Part shown: positions 8,767-17,337 of the stretch, one piece after another
How the letters are laid out: each line of letters starts with the position of its first letter
How positions within the stretch are numbered: the stretch's first letter is position 1
Assembly: GCA_902496295.1 (NCBI GenBank)
Contig: CABVAF010000001.1
Span: forward strand, 62,001-126,000
Direction of reading: 5' to 3'
Origin: an uncultured Clostridium sp.
GTDB lineage: Bacteria; Bacillota; Clostridia; TANB77; CAG-508
Length of the DNA stretch: 64,000 nucleotides
The notes under the pieces: generated by a model
Told to the model about the DNA's origin: nothing
Databases searched by the model: none
Seen by the model: only the letters and a program-made list of their open reading frames with translations
Translations under genes and position numbers: made by a program

Positions 8767-10356
8767 TTGAAATCTAACATTATAAAGTACATTTTTATAG
8801 CATTTGTAGTAGGAATACTTATATCAGCAATATATTTTTTAAATAGTAATAAAAATGAAGAAAGTGAAAATAGTCATAATAATACTATACAATATGAAAC
8901 TACTCAAATGATAACAAATATAAGATTGGGAATATCAGATTTTGATAACATAAACCCAATAGTAAGCCAGAATAGAGAAGTTATAAATCTTTCAACACTA
9001 ATATTTGAGCCACTACTTACCTTAACATCAGATTATAAAACACAATACTGTTTAGCAAAAGAAATTGCTAAAGCAGATGCTACAACTTATGTGGTAAAAC
9101 TAAATGAAAATGTAAGTTGGAGCGATGGCTCAACGTTAACAGCTAAAGATATACAATTTACTATAGAAAAAATAAAGGAAAATAAGTCTTCTGTGTATGC
9201 AGAAAACGTTGCAAGAATAAAATCAATAGAAATAATAGATTATACAACATTAAAAATCTTTTTAGACAAAGAGGTCCCATTTTTTGAATATAACTTAACA
9301 TTTCCTATAATTTCTTATAACCAATATAACGAAAAAGATATAAAAGATGGAATTCCAATAAGTACAGGGATGTATAAAATTACTTCAATAGATGGAGATA
9401 AAATAGAATTATTAAAAAATGAAAAATGGAGAAATATAAATATAACAAATTCTAAAATAGATAAAATAACAGTAAATATATATAAATCAGCTGGAGAAAT
9501 TTTTAATGCTTTTAAATTGGAAAATGTGGATTTAGTAAATACAACTAAAACCAATATAGAAGATTATGTTGGTACAATGGGATATAATAAAAAAACATAT
9601 GATGGCAGAGAATATGACTTTTTAGTTTTGAATTGTGAAGATACTATACTTAAATACAAAGAAGTAAGACAAGCCATAAATTATGCAATAGACAAAGAAA
9701 ATATAGTTGCAAGTATATATAACAATAATTATGCAGTTGCAGATTTCCCGCTAGATTATGGACACTATTTATATTCAGAAGATAGCGAAAAAATAGAACA
9801 CAACAACGATAAAGCAAAAGAAGTTCTAGAGAATGCTGGATGGGTATATAAATATGGTGAATGGAGAAAAACAGAAAACTATAGGACTAGAACAATAGAC
9901 TTAACAATTATAGTAGATAGCACAAATGAAAACAGAGTAAAAGTTGCAAAGCTAATAGAAAAACAATTAGAAAGTATAGGAATAAATGTATATGTAAATG
10001 ATGTTACAAAATCAGGATATGAAAGAAGGCTAAAGCAAAAGGACTATGAAATTATATTAACAGGTGTATATAATTCATATAATCCAGATTTAACTTATTT
10101 TTATGGAGAAGACAACCTAGCTAACCTAAATAATGAAGAAATAATTAATTTATTAAATGAAATAAAAAATATTTCAGATGAAGAATTATTAAAAGAAAAA
10201 TACAAAGAAATAATAAATATTTCAAAAAGCGAAGCAGCATATATAGGGTTATATAGAAGTAAAAATACAGTTATATCAGGCCAGGGGTTAATGGGAGAAA
10301 TTACACCGAATAATTATACAACTTACTATAACCTATACAGTTGGTATAGGCAATAA
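8767..10356 (+). CDS. ABC transporter substrate-binding protein, family 5 (oligopeptide/nickel type)
   Basis: Extracytoplasmic binding protein of the OppA/DppA family (SBP_bac_5), about 529 residues. It has the family's typical order: LIFEPLLTL near the N-terminus, WSDGSTLTAKDIQFTIEKI, STGMYKI, then YDFLVLNCEDTILKYKEVRQAINYAIDKE and VLENAGW. The N-terminus is a membrane segment (residues about 4-22) with no lipobox cysteine, so it is probably anchored by an uncleaved helix rather than lipid. Start TTG 8767 lies nine bases after AAGGGG; the GTG at 8758 is inside that site. No permease or ATPase genes are adjacent, so this is an orphan binding protein whose transporter lies elsewhere. Confidence 0.88.
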   Translation: MKSNIIKYIFIAFVVGILISAIYFLNSNKNEESENSHNNTIQYETTQMITNIRLGISDFDNINPIVSQNREVINLSTLIFEPLLTLTSDYKTQYCLAKEIAKADATTYVVKLNENVSWSDGSTLTAKDIQFTIEKIKENKSSVYAENVARIKSIEIIDYTTLKIFLDKEVPFFEYNLTFPIISYNQYNEKDIKDGIPISTGMYKITSIDGDKIELLKNEKWRNINITNSKIDKITVNIYKSAGEIFNAFKLENVDLVNTTKTNIEDYVGTMGYNKKTYDGREYDFLVLNCEDTILKYKEVRQAINYAIDKENIVASIYNNNYAVADFPLDYGHYLYSEDSEKIEHNNDKAKEVLENAGWVYKYGEWRKTENYRTRTIDLTIIVDSTNENRVKVAKLIEKQLESIGINVYVNDVTKSGYERRLKQKDYEIILTGVYNSYNPDLTYFYGEDNLANLNNEEIINLLNEIKNISDEELLKEKYKEIINISKSEAAYIGLYRSKNTVISGQGLMGEITPNNYTTYYNLYSWYRQ

Positions 10357-10456
10357 GAATAATAATTATTATTTATAGAAGGTTGTTAAAAATATTATAG
10401 AATAATATATTGTAAAATTAATATATAAAATATAAAAATAAAATTATAAAAAATGC

Positions 10457-10484
10457 TTGACAATTAAAAATAGTAATGTATAAT
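10457..10484 (+). promoter_or_regulatory. Strong sigma-A promoter of recA
   Basis: Consensus TTGACA at 10457-10462 and TATAAT at 10479-10484 with a 16-base spacer, about 50 bases before the recA start. Confidence 0.85.
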
Positions 10485-10489
10485 ATAGA

Positions 10490-10503
10490 CAAACAAATGT
10501 TTA
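10490..10503 (+). promoter_or_regulatory. Candidate LexA (SOS) box of recA
   Basis: CAAACAAATGTTTA lies five bases after the -10 box, at about the transcription start. It keeps the AAC-N4-GTT core and symmetry of the Gram-positive SOS box (CGAAC-N4-GTTCG) but departs from it at outer positions. No LexA gene is in the window. Confidence 0.4.
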
Positions 10504-10535
10504 ATATATGCAAATATAAATTAGGAGGAATAATA

Positions 10536-11603
10536 ATGAGTAATGAGAATCCAGAAAAGAAGAAAGCACTAGAAATGGCATTAGGACAAATTGAAAAACA
10601 ATTTGGAAAGGGAGCTGTAATGAAACTTGGAGACTTTACAGCAATGAATGTAGAAGCAATACCAACAGGAGCGCTAAGCTTAGATATAGCTTTAGGAATA
10701 GGAGGAATTCCTAGAGGAAGAATTATAGAAATATTTGGACCTGAGTCTTCAGGAAAAACAACACTTGCATTACACATGATTGCAGAAGCACAAAAACTAG
10801 GTGGAGAAGCAGCCTTTGTAGATGCAGAGCATGCATTAGATCCAGTATATGCTAAACACTTAGGAGTAGATATAGATAATTTAATAGTATCTCAACCAGA
10901 CACTGGAGAACAAGCTCTAGAAATAGCAGAAGCATTAGTAAGAAGTGGTGCAATAGATATAATTGTTATAGACTCTGTTGCAGCACTAGTTCCAAAGGCA
11001 GAAATAGATGGAGATATGGGAGACTCGCATGTAGGATTACAAGCAAGACTAATGTCTCAAGCATTAAGAAAGCTAGCAAGTGTAATTAATAAGTCAAAAT
11101 CTGTTATAGTATTTATTAACCAATTAAGAGAAAAAATTGGTGTAATGTTTGGAAACCCAGAAACTACACCTGGTGGAAGAGCTTTAAAATTTTATGCATC
11201 AGTTAGATTAGATATAAGAAAAATAGAAACAATGAAACAAGATGGAGAAGTAGTTGGAAATAGAGCTAAAGTTAAAGTAGTTAAAAATAAAGTTGCACCA
11301 CCATTTAGAGAAGCTGAATTTGACATAGTATATGGAAAAGGAATATCTAAAGTAGGTAATATATTAGATTTAGGTGTTAACCTAGATATAGTAAATAAGA
11401 GTGGAGCATGGTTCTCATATAATGGAGAAAGAATTGGACAAGGAAGAGAAAATGCTAAAAAGTATTTAGAAGAGCATCCAGAAATAACAGCTGAAATCGA
11501 AAAGAAAGTAAGAGGAAGTTTTTCAGAGGCTTTTGAAAAAAGTTTAGGAGATGAAGAAATAGATCCAGAGCAAGAAAAGGCTCCTGAAGACGAAGAAGAA
11601 TAA
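10536..11603 (+). CDS. recA: Recombinase RecA
   Basis: Strand-exchange ATPase and SOS co-protease, 355 residues. Walker A GPESSGKTT near residue 68, the loop MGDSHVGLQARLMSQALRK, FINQLREKIGVMFGNPET and GGRALKFYASVRLD are all present; the C-terminus ends in the usual acidic tail (EDEEE). The start is ATG 10536 (MSNENPEKKK), seven bases after AGGAGG; an in-frame ATG 20 codons upstream overlaps the promoter and start region and can be excluded. recX follows 29 bases downstream. Confidence 0.98.
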   Translation: MSNENPEKKKALEMALGQIEKQFGKGAVMKLGDFTAMNVEAIPTGALSLDIALGIGGIPRGRIIEIFGPESSGKTTLALHMIAEAQKLGGEAAFVDAEHALDPVYAKHLGVDIDNLIVSQPDTGEQALEIAEALVRSGAIDIIVIDSVAALVPKAEIDGDMGDSHVGLQARLMSQALRKLASVINKSKSVIVFINQLREKIGVMFGNPETTPGGRALKFYASVRLDIRKIETMKQDGEVVGNRAKVKVVKNKVAPPFREAEFDIVYGKGISKVGNILDLGVNLDIVNKSGAWFSYNGERIGQGRENAKKYLEEHPEITAEIEKKVRGSFSEAFEKSLGDEEIDPEQEKAPEDEEE

Positions 11604-11632
11604 ACATAAAAATATATAGTGAGAGTAGAGAA

Positions 11633-12076
11633 ATGTCATATACAATAGAAGAATTTGATAAAGCAAAAACGAAAATATTAAAATATATAATGTATAAGAA
11701 GAGAACTGAAAAAGAAGTAAGGCAGAAGTTCTCTTCTTCTGTTGACGAAATTTTACTAGACGATGTAATAGAAAACTTGAAAGAATTAGGTTATATAGAT
11801 GACTTAAAATATATAGAAAGAGCGGTTAGCGAATTTGTGGCAATTAACACATTATCTATAAAAGAAATAGAATACAAATTATATTCTAAAGGTGTTAATA
11901 GCTCTATAATAGAACAATATATAAGTAATAACATAGAAATGCTAAAAGAATATGAACAAGAATGTGCACAAAAACTATACTATAAAAAGCAACCTACTAT
12001 GGAAAAAGTTGATATAATTAATTTTTTAAGAAAAAAAGGATATACATCAGAAACAATAAAAAACCTAGAAGAGTAG
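11633..12076 (+). CDS. recX: RecA regulatory protein RecX
   Basis: Modulator of RecA filaments. The 147-residue protein shows the repeated three-helix layout of RecX: a first unit with YKKRTEKEVRQKF, a second with LKELGYIDDLKYIERAV and a third with IKEIEYKLYSKGV. It is shorter than many RecX proteins but complete, closing with FLRKKGYTSETIKNL. Position right after recA supports the call. The ribosome-binding site is weak (GAGAG), and with only 29 bases between the genes translation may depend on recA transcription. Confidence 0.88.
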   Translation: MSYTIEEFDKAKTKILKYIMYKKRTEKEVRQKFSSSVDEILLDDVIENLKELGYIDDLKYIERAVSEFVAINTLSIKEIEYKLYSKGVNSSIIEQYISNNIEMLKEYEQECAQKLYYKKQPTMEKVDIINFLRKKGYTSETIKNLEE

Positions 12077-12156
12077 AAAACACGCTATATAATATGTATT
12101 ACTATGAAACGCTTTTGTAATTATACATTAAAATAAACTTGTACAGGAGAATAATT

Positions 12157-12927
12157 ATGCAAAATATTTTAACATATGAATCAACTAAATATCCTATAAA
12201 AATAGAGAACTTTGAAGGTCCTTTAGATTTATTGTGCCATTTAATAGATAAAAATAAAATGGACATATGTGATGTCAAAATAAGTGAAATTACAGACCAA
12301 TATATAGAATATATAAATAAAATGGAAGAAATGAACTTAGAAATAGCAAGTGAATTCTTAATTATGGCATCTGCCCTTATATATTTAAAATCAAAGAGTC
12401 TATTACCTAAAGAAACGGAAGATGAAGAAGAACTTTCAGAAGAAGAATTATTAAGAAGAATTATTGAATATAAAAAATATAAAGAAATATCAACAAAGCT
12501 TAAAGAGCTATTTATAGAAAATTCTAAAAAAATATTCAAACAGCCAGATGTAATTGAATTACCTAAGCAAAAGTTAGAGGTGCATTATGCAAGAGAAGAT
12601 ATTTCAAAAGCATATAAAAATATAATAAATAGAAGTAAAAATAGATTAAATCAAAATGCAAAAAATATTGACAAAATAGCAATTGTAGATCATTATACAG
12701 TAGCCGAAAAAGTTAAAGAGATGTTTAAAGCATTAATTTTAAATAAAAAATTTGTATTTAACAAATTATTTCCTGCTAAGAAGTGCAACAGAGAAGAAAT
12801 TGTTACTGCATTTACAGGATTACTAGAACTCTCAAGGAGAAGTAAAGTAATTACAGAACAAAAAGTTATTTTTGGAGACATTACAGTCGAAAAAGTAAAC
12901 AAAAAAGTAAGCGACGAAAATAAATAA
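12157..12927 (+). CDS. scpA: Segregation and condensation protein A
   Basis: Kleisin subunit that joins SMC and ScpB in the bacterial condensin. Features: IENFEGPLDLLCHLIDKNKMDI at the start (split here by family-typical helices), SEFLIMASALIYLKSKSLLP, an acidic central linker, a helical middle and a C-terminal winged helix (FTGLLELSRRSKV). Start ATG 12157 follows AGGAGA by six bases; the upstream in-frame TTG at 12139 is not favoured. About 256 residues is normal. scpB, usually next, is absent: 12928-13071 contains no trace of it. Confidence 0.93.
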   Translation: MQNILTYESTKYPIKIENFEGPLDLLCHLIDKNKMDICDVKISEITDQYIEYINKMEEMNLEIASEFLIMASALIYLKSKSLLPKETEDEEELSEEELLRRIIEYKKYKEISTKLKELFIENSKKIFKQPDVIELPKQKLEVHYAREDISKAYKNIINRSKNRLNQNAKNIDKIAIVDHYTVAEKVKEMFKALILNKKFVFNKLFPAKKCNREEIVTAFTGLLELSRRSKVITEQKVIFGDITVEKVNKKVSDENK

Positions 12928-13071
12928 ATATATTCTGATTATTTAATTTAGTAGAATTTATTAAATTATATTTGGATATAATAAATTAAATAATAAAATT
13001 AAGCAAAATATGTTTAATTTAATAAAATTTGGAAAAACTAATACTAAAGTTTACCTTAAAGGAGGTTTACT

Positions 13072-13740
13072 ATGGTATTAGTTTTTATTTTTTTAAGCCT
13101 AATTATAATTATAACACTGTTTTCATTTCTAGTTGTTACATCAAATTTAAGAATTAGTTTAGAAAATTTTAACTTTAGTAATATAGAAGGAAATAATAGT
13201 AACATAAATAAAGATAATGAAAACAATTTTAATATAAAAATTTCACTAGTTTTATTTAAAAAATTTACTTGGCTATTTATTAACTTAAACAAAACCAGAA
13301 TGAGAAAAATCGCACAAAAAGCCCATTTAAATAAAAATACTTTAAAGAAGTTGGAAAAGGACTTTAAATTTGAAGATTTGAAAAACTTAAAAGGCTTAAG
13401 ACCAAAAATAGAAAAATTAGACTTGATAATAAAATTAGGTTTAGAAGATGTAGTAATTACATCATATTTAATAGTAGCAATATCTATTTTAGTATCTAAT
13501 ATTTTACCATTTTTAGTAGAACCACAAAATTATAATAATTGTAAATACAAAACAGAACCTATTTATTTAAATAAAAATTTATATAAAATATCATTAAATT
13601 GTATAATTGAAGAAAAAATGGTACATATTATCAATATATTATTTAAATTTTTAAAGAAAGGAAGAAGTGATAAATATGAGCGAACATCCAATAGAAGGTC
13701 TTATGACTACAGCAATGAACAGTTTGCAAAATATGGTTGA
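13072..13740 (+). CDS. DUF2953 domain membrane protein
   Basis: A 222-residue protein with one N-terminal membrane helix (residues about 1-23), an Asn-rich stretch, a basic middle and a second hydrophobic segment near residues 130-150 (VITSYLIVAISILVSNILPF). The segment LIIKLGLEDVVITSYL matches the family's conserved core, and DUF2953 genes commonly precede ytfJ in Clostridia. A good AAAGGAGG precedes the ATG. Its 3' end overlaps ytfJ by 65 bases in another frame, suggesting translational coupling. Function is unknown; a spore-related role is inferred only from the neighbour. Confidence 0.75.
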   Translation: MVLVFIFLSLIIIITLFSFLVVTSNLRISLENFNFSNIEGNNSNINKDNENNFNIKISLVLFKKFTWLFINLNKTRMRKIAQKAHLNKNTLKKLEKDFKFEDLKNLKGLRPKIEKLDLIIKLGLEDVVITSYLIVAISILVSNILPFLVEPQNYNNCKYKTEPIYLNKNLYKISLNCIIEEKMVHIINILFKFLKKGRSDKYERTSNRRSYDYSNEQFAKYG

Positions 13741-14296
13741 TGTAAATACTATTATAGGAGAGCCAATAGAAACTACAAACAATATTATAATTATTCCGAT
13801 TTCAAAAGTAGGTTTTGGTTTTGCGGCAGGAGGAAGCGAATTTAAAGGTGAAACTGTAGATGAATATACAAAAAAAGAAAAAGAAGAAGCTATACAATAT
13901 AGATTACCATTTGGAGGAGGAAGTGGAGCAGGAGTTTCTATTACCCCAGTTGCATTCTTAGTAGTTCAACAAAATAATGTAAAGTTATTACCAGTTTCAC
14001 ATTGTTCTTCAATAGATAGATTGTTAGACTATGTACCAGATTTAATGGAAAAAATAAATAATCAACTAAATAAGGTAATGCAAAATATTCAACAAGATAA
14101 AAAAGACCAAAATAAAAGAAGAGAAACAATTCAAAAAGAGATAAAAGAGACTTTGGAAGATATGAGAGAAAATCCAGTAGTAAATAGAATTAAGCCACGT
14201 AAAAGTAAAGTGACTAAACAAGAGCCATCTACAACTACCTATGAATATGAATATAATGAAACAGATGAACAAGAAGACGAAGGAATGGATGAATAA
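13676..14296 (+). CDS. ytfJ: Sporulation protein YtfJ (GerW family)
   Basis: A 206-residue protein of the GerW/YtfJ family, needed in Bacillus for germinant response of spores. Typical N-terminus SEHPIEGLMTTAMNSLQ, then VDVNTIIGEPIET, ISKVGFGFAAGGSEF and the Gly-rich GGGSGAGVSITPVAFLVV. The C-terminal third is a charged low-complexity tail (Lys/Arg-rich then Glu-rich) longer than in Bacillus. ATG 13676 gives the conserved start; an in-frame GTG at 13667 is possible but less likely. A perfect terminator follows. Confidence 0.92.
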   Translation: MSEHPIEGLMTTAMNSLQNMVDVNTIIGEPIETTNNIIIIPISKVGFGFAAGGSEFKGETVDEYTKKEKEEAIQYRLPFGGGSGAGVSITPVAFLVVQQNNVKLLPVSHCSSIDRLLDYVPDLMEKINNQLNKVMQNIQQDKKDQNKRRETIQKEIKETLEDMRENPVVNRIKPRKSKVTKQEPSTTTYEYEYNETDEQEDEGMDE

Positions 14297-14310
14297 CATT
14301 ACAAAAATAT

Positions 14311-14359
14311 AACAAATAGATTGAATTTATGTTACATTTATTCAATCTATTTGTTTTTT
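14311..14359 (+). terminator. Rho-independent terminator after ytfJ
   Basis: Perfect 16-bp stem (AACAAATAGATTGAAT and its complement) with a 13-base loop, running into a T-rich tail. Confidence 0.9.
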
Positions 14360-14389
14360 ATGTTATATTACAAAAAAAGAGAAAGGAGT

Positions 14390-14421
14390 ACATAATGCAT
14401 TTATTTACTAATGCATTATGT
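14390..14421 (+). promoter_or_regulatory. Inverted repeat overlapping a ribosome-binding site and leader start
   Basis: ACATAATGCAT and ATGCATTATGT form a perfect 11-bp stem around a 10-base loop. The left arm holds the ATG of a 10-codon leader and begins just after GAAAGGAGT. In RNA this hairpin would bury the leader start codon. Confidence 0.6.
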
Positions 14422-14427
14422 AATTAA
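14395..14427 (+). CDS. Ten-codon leader peptide upstream of amidoligase
   Basis: ATG 14395 follows a strong AAAGGAG and reads MHLFTNALCN before TAA at 14425. The amidoligase ATG comes three bases after this stop, in the same frame and without a ribosome-binding site of its own. This could be a leader that couples or gates amidoligase translation, or a former start cut off by a nonsense codon. No homology can be claimed for so short a peptide. Confidence 0.45.
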   Translation: MHLFTNALCN

Positions 14428-14430
14428 CTT

Positions 14431-15579
14431 ATGAAATATAACGAAGGAACAAAAAGATTAGGATTAGCAGAATTATATAGATTTGGCGTGGAATTAGAGG
14501 CATTTAATGTACATATAGGAATACCAACTAGCGATAGACCAAGTTTATATATGTCTCCAGAAAGTAAAGAGTTTTTAAAACAACATAGATGGAAAAATGC
14601 TAATATATTTCAAGAAGACTTAGTAATGCATGGTGGAGCAGAGTGCGTTTCACCTATTTTATATGATACAGAAGAAGATTGGAAAAATTTATCAGAAGTT
14701 TGTGAGCACATAAAAAAGTTTCCAGGGAAGTATGGAGAAGAGGTTGTAGCAGACGATAAATGCGGATGCCACATTCATGTAGATGCAAGAGCATTAACAG
14801 GTAGAAATGTTAAAGAGACAGAAGCTATAATGAGAAATTTTTTAGAAATTTGGTCAGAAGGCGAAGAGTTAATATATAAAATGTGTAATGAAAAAGGGAG
14901 TGAATTAAGACCGGGAGCACTAGAAAATAGGCAAAGAGGATTAACAAGACTTGTTCTAAAATTACAACATATTAAGGCAATGGCAAGTCCAATTGGAAAA
15001 AAGGTAAAAAGGGATATTGATAGGGACAGACTAAAAGTATCATATAAAAAGCAAAAATTTTTAAGAAGAACTATAACATCGGCTAAGCTTGATACTAGAA
15101 GATATTATGGATTAAATTTAACCAATATAGGTAATCCAAAGAAAAATACTGTTGAATTTAGAATGGGAAATGGTACATTAAATCCAGAGACAATAAAACA
15201 AAATGTACTTTTATATGTATCTATTATAGAGGCATCTCGTGTAGCAGCGCTTGAACCAGATAAAAATAGAGGACAACTTGAACAATTTTTTAATAAAGAT
15301 GTATCTGAAAGACAAAAAGCTGATGCATTTTTGGAGTTAATATTTGACAATGAAGATGATAGAAGAATTTATAGAGAAAGATGGGAATCTGTAAAGGATG
15401 CACATATTTTTGAAAGAAACCAAGAACAATTTGCGAAGACTTTTAAGAGAGAAGATTTTAAACAAATTGCACAAAGAACACCAATGACTAGAGTAAAAGA
15501 AGCGTTTGACAAAATAAAAGAGGCTGTACAACAGAAAGAAGTAAAAGAGAGGGAAACTAATGATGGATTGGAATTATGA
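14431..15579 (+). CDS. Amidoligase family protein (PF12224-like)
   Basis: A 382-residue protein with the hallmarks of the amidoligase enzymes, relatives of glutamate-cysteine ligase and glutamine synthetase that form amide bonds with ATP. Seen: YRFGVELEAFN near residue 18 (acidic metal site), VMHGGAECVSPI, CGCHIHVDARALTG near residue 111 and NTVEFRMGNGTLN near residue 237, the usual E-E-H-E-R pattern. The last 80 residues are helical and charged. Family members are proposed to modify peptides or cell-wall material; the substrate here is unknown. It has no clear ribosome-binding site and overlaps the next gene by 20 bases. Confidence 0.82.
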   Translation: MKYNEGTKRLGLAELYRFGVELEAFNVHIGIPTSDRPSLYMSPESKEFLKQHRWKNANIFQEDLVMHGGAECVSPILYDTEEDWKNLSEVCEHIKKFPGKYGEEVVADDKCGCHIHVDARALTGRNVKETEAIMRNFLEIWSEGEELIYKMCNEKGSELRPGALENRQRGLTRLVLKLQHIKAMASPIGKKVKRDIDRDRLKVSYKKQKFLRRTITSAKLDTRRYYGLNLTNIGNPKKNTVEFRMGNGTLNPETIKQNVLLYVSIIEASRVAALEPDKNRGQLEQFFNKDVSERQKADAFLELIFDNEDDRRIYRERWESVKDAHIFERNQEQFAKTFKREDFKQIAQRTPMTRVKEAFDKIKEAVQQKEVKERETNDGLEL

Positions 15580-16039
15580 AATAGCATTAACTGAAGTAGA
15601 TGAAATTTTAAGTTTTACTGATACTGAATTAGTAAATAAAATTCCTATTGCATTTAGAAAATTTATAGAAAAGAATAAAAATAAAGACTATAAACCAAAT
15701 ATAACATCTGGAATTCCAATTAGTGAACAAGTAATAAAAAAGGAAACGGAGGCAATATTAAGCCTAATATTTAGATGCTATTGGGCTACAGAAGAAGAGA
15801 AGAAAGAGTTAGAGAAGACTGACAAAATAACAATGGAAATGTTAATGGCAGAAACACAAATAAAGTTCCCAAAAGATAATGCACATTCTAGTAAGGATAT
15901 ATCTAACGACAATATAATAGAAAAAGGGACATCAGATAATATGCAATTAGTTTCTATAGAAGATATGCCATGGTATAAAAAAGCATTTGTAAAACTATTA
16001 AGATTATTTAAAATTGGAAAACATAGAGACAAATTATAA
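15560..16039 (+). CDS. Uncharacterised helical protein coupled to the amidoligase
   Basis: A 159-residue soluble, mostly helical protein with no motif I recognise. It begins MMDWNYEIALTEVDEIL and carries a conserved-looking block VNKIPIAFRKFIEKN followed by YKPNITSGIP and ILSLIFRCYW. Similar small proteins occur in gut Clostridia as hypotheticals, by my recollection. It starts inside the end of the amidoligase gene (AGAGGG upstream of ATG 15560 or 15563), so the two are probably translated as a pair. A Lys/Arg-rich tail closes it. Its stop codon lies within the terminator stem. Confidence 0.7.
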   Translation: MMDWNYEIALTEVDEILSFTDTELVNKIPIAFRKFIEKNKNKDYKPNITSGIPISEQVIKKETEAILSLIFRCYWATEEEKKELEKTDKITMEMLMAETQIKFPKDNAHSSKDISNDNIIEKGTSDNMQLVSIEDMPWYKKAFVKLLRLFKIGKHRDKL

Positions 16040-16056
16040 AAAATAATTTGTCTCTA
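16024..16056. terminator. Bidirectional terminator between convergent genes
   Basis: Perfect 14-bp inverted repeat (TAGAGACAAATTAT and complement) with a five-base A loop, between the + strand hypothetical and the - strand carboxypeptidase. Confidence 0.85.
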
Positions 16057-16077
16057 TAATTACATTTAGTACTAAAT

Positions 16078-17337
16078 TTATCTTAAGAAACTCCATTTTT
16101 TAAATACAAAATTAATCATATTAATAATATTGTTTTTTTCTACATTTTCATTTGCTACAATATTTACTTTAGAAACTTCGTTTCCATCAATAGTATAAGT
16201 TATGTCTCCTATAACGTCTCCTTTATTAATTGGAGCACTAATTGTATCTGGAATATTAATTGTTTGCTCTACATTTTTAGACTCGCCTTTTTTTATTAAT
16301 GCTCCAGCAGAACTCTCATAAGCTAATTCAATACTATCTTTAACTCCTTTTTCAACAGAAATATTTTGTAATATGTCATTTTCATTAGCAAACTTTGAAT
16401 ACTGAAAATTATTAAAACCATAGTCCAAAAGTTTTTCAGCCTCAGAAAATCTAACTTTAGTTGTAGGTGCTTTCATTATTACAGCAATTAGTGATAAATC
16501 ATCTCTAGTAGCACTAGCAGATAAATTATATAAAGCTATAGATGTAGAACCTGTTTTTAACCCAGTAGCACCTTTATAATTTCTTATTAATTTATTTGTA
16601 TTTACGAGTTCAGACTTTCCGTCACGAAGAGAATCCATCCAAATTGTAGTATACTTTGTAATATCAGGATGTTTATTAAGCAATTCTCTTGACATAAGTG
16701 CAATGTCATAAGCACAAGTTTCATGACCATCTTCGTCAATTCCGTGACAATTTTTAAATGTAGTATCATTCATACCAAGTTCTTTTGCTTTAGCATTCAT
16801 TTGCTCTACAAAAGCTTCTTGACTTCCTGCCAGATATTCTGCCATTGCAACAGTACAGTCATTTGCAGAAACTACACATATTGCTTTTAACATCTCGTCT
16901 ACAGTAAGTTCTTCTCTAACATCAAGCCAAATTTGAGAACCACCCATTGCAGCGGCAGTTTCTGTACAAGGAATTTTATCTGTATAAGATAATCTGCCAG
17001 AGTCAATTGCTTCCATAATAAGGAGTAAGCTCATAACCTTAGTAACACTAGCAGGTCTAAGCTTTTGATGCATGTTATGATCATACAACACTCTACCAGA
17101 ACTTTGTTCCATTAAGACAGCCCCACCACACTGTAAATTAAGATCTGTTCCAACAGATGGAGAAGCGATAGTGTTAGTCTCAATAGAATTAGTAATATTA
17201 GCATTAGTTTCAGTAGAATTTAGTGGTTCTGTTGTAGGAGACCAAACATAAATTTCGGAACTTGCAATAGAAAGTGTGGTAGTAAATAATGAAATCATAA
17301 AAACACATAATAGTGCTAGTAATTTTTTAAATAACAT
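16078..17337 (-). CDS. dacF: D-alanyl-D-alanine carboxypeptidase (S11, DacF-like)
   Basis: Secreted penicillin-binding carboxypeptidase that trims pentapeptides in peptidoglycan. Signal peptide at residues about 1-26; SxxK active site S97-V-T-K100, SxN as S157-A-N159 and KTG at 261-263 are intact. A beta-rich C-terminal PBP5-type domain follows and the protein ends in a hydrophobic/basic anchor-like helix (IINMINFVFKKW). At 419 residues it fits the DacF/DacB group, and a sporulation role is plausible but not shown. Start ATG 17337 follows CGGAGGG. That ribosome-binding site is part of a hairpin (17345-17411) that doubles as a terminator-like structure for the upstream gene. Confidence 0.92.
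   Translation of the reverse strand: MLFKKLLALLCVFMISLFTTTLSIASSEIYVWSPTTEPLNSTETNANITNSIETNTIASPSVGTDLNLQCGGAVLMEQSSGRVLYDHNMHQKLRPASVTKVMSLLLIMEAIDSGRLSYTDKIPCTETAAAMGGSQIWLDVREELTVDEMLKAICVVSANDCTVAMAEYLAGSQEAFVEQMNAKAKELGMNDTTFKNCHGIDEDGHETCAYDIALMSRELLNKHPDITKYTTIWMDSLRDGKSELVNTNKLIRNYKGATGLKTGSTSIALYNLSASATRDDLSLIAVIMKAPTTKVRFSEAEKLLDYGFNNFQYSKFANENDILQNISVEKGVKDSIELAYESSAGALIKKGESKNVEQTINIPDTISAPINKGDVIGDITYTIDGNEVSKVNIVANENVEKNNIINMINFVFKKWSFLR

Noticed and set aside
10476..10535. Upstream ATG extending RecA by 20 residues
   Set aside because: It would start between the promoter -35 and -10 elements, upstream of transcription, and lacks the family N-terminus; the ATG at 10536 has a consensus ribosome-binding site.
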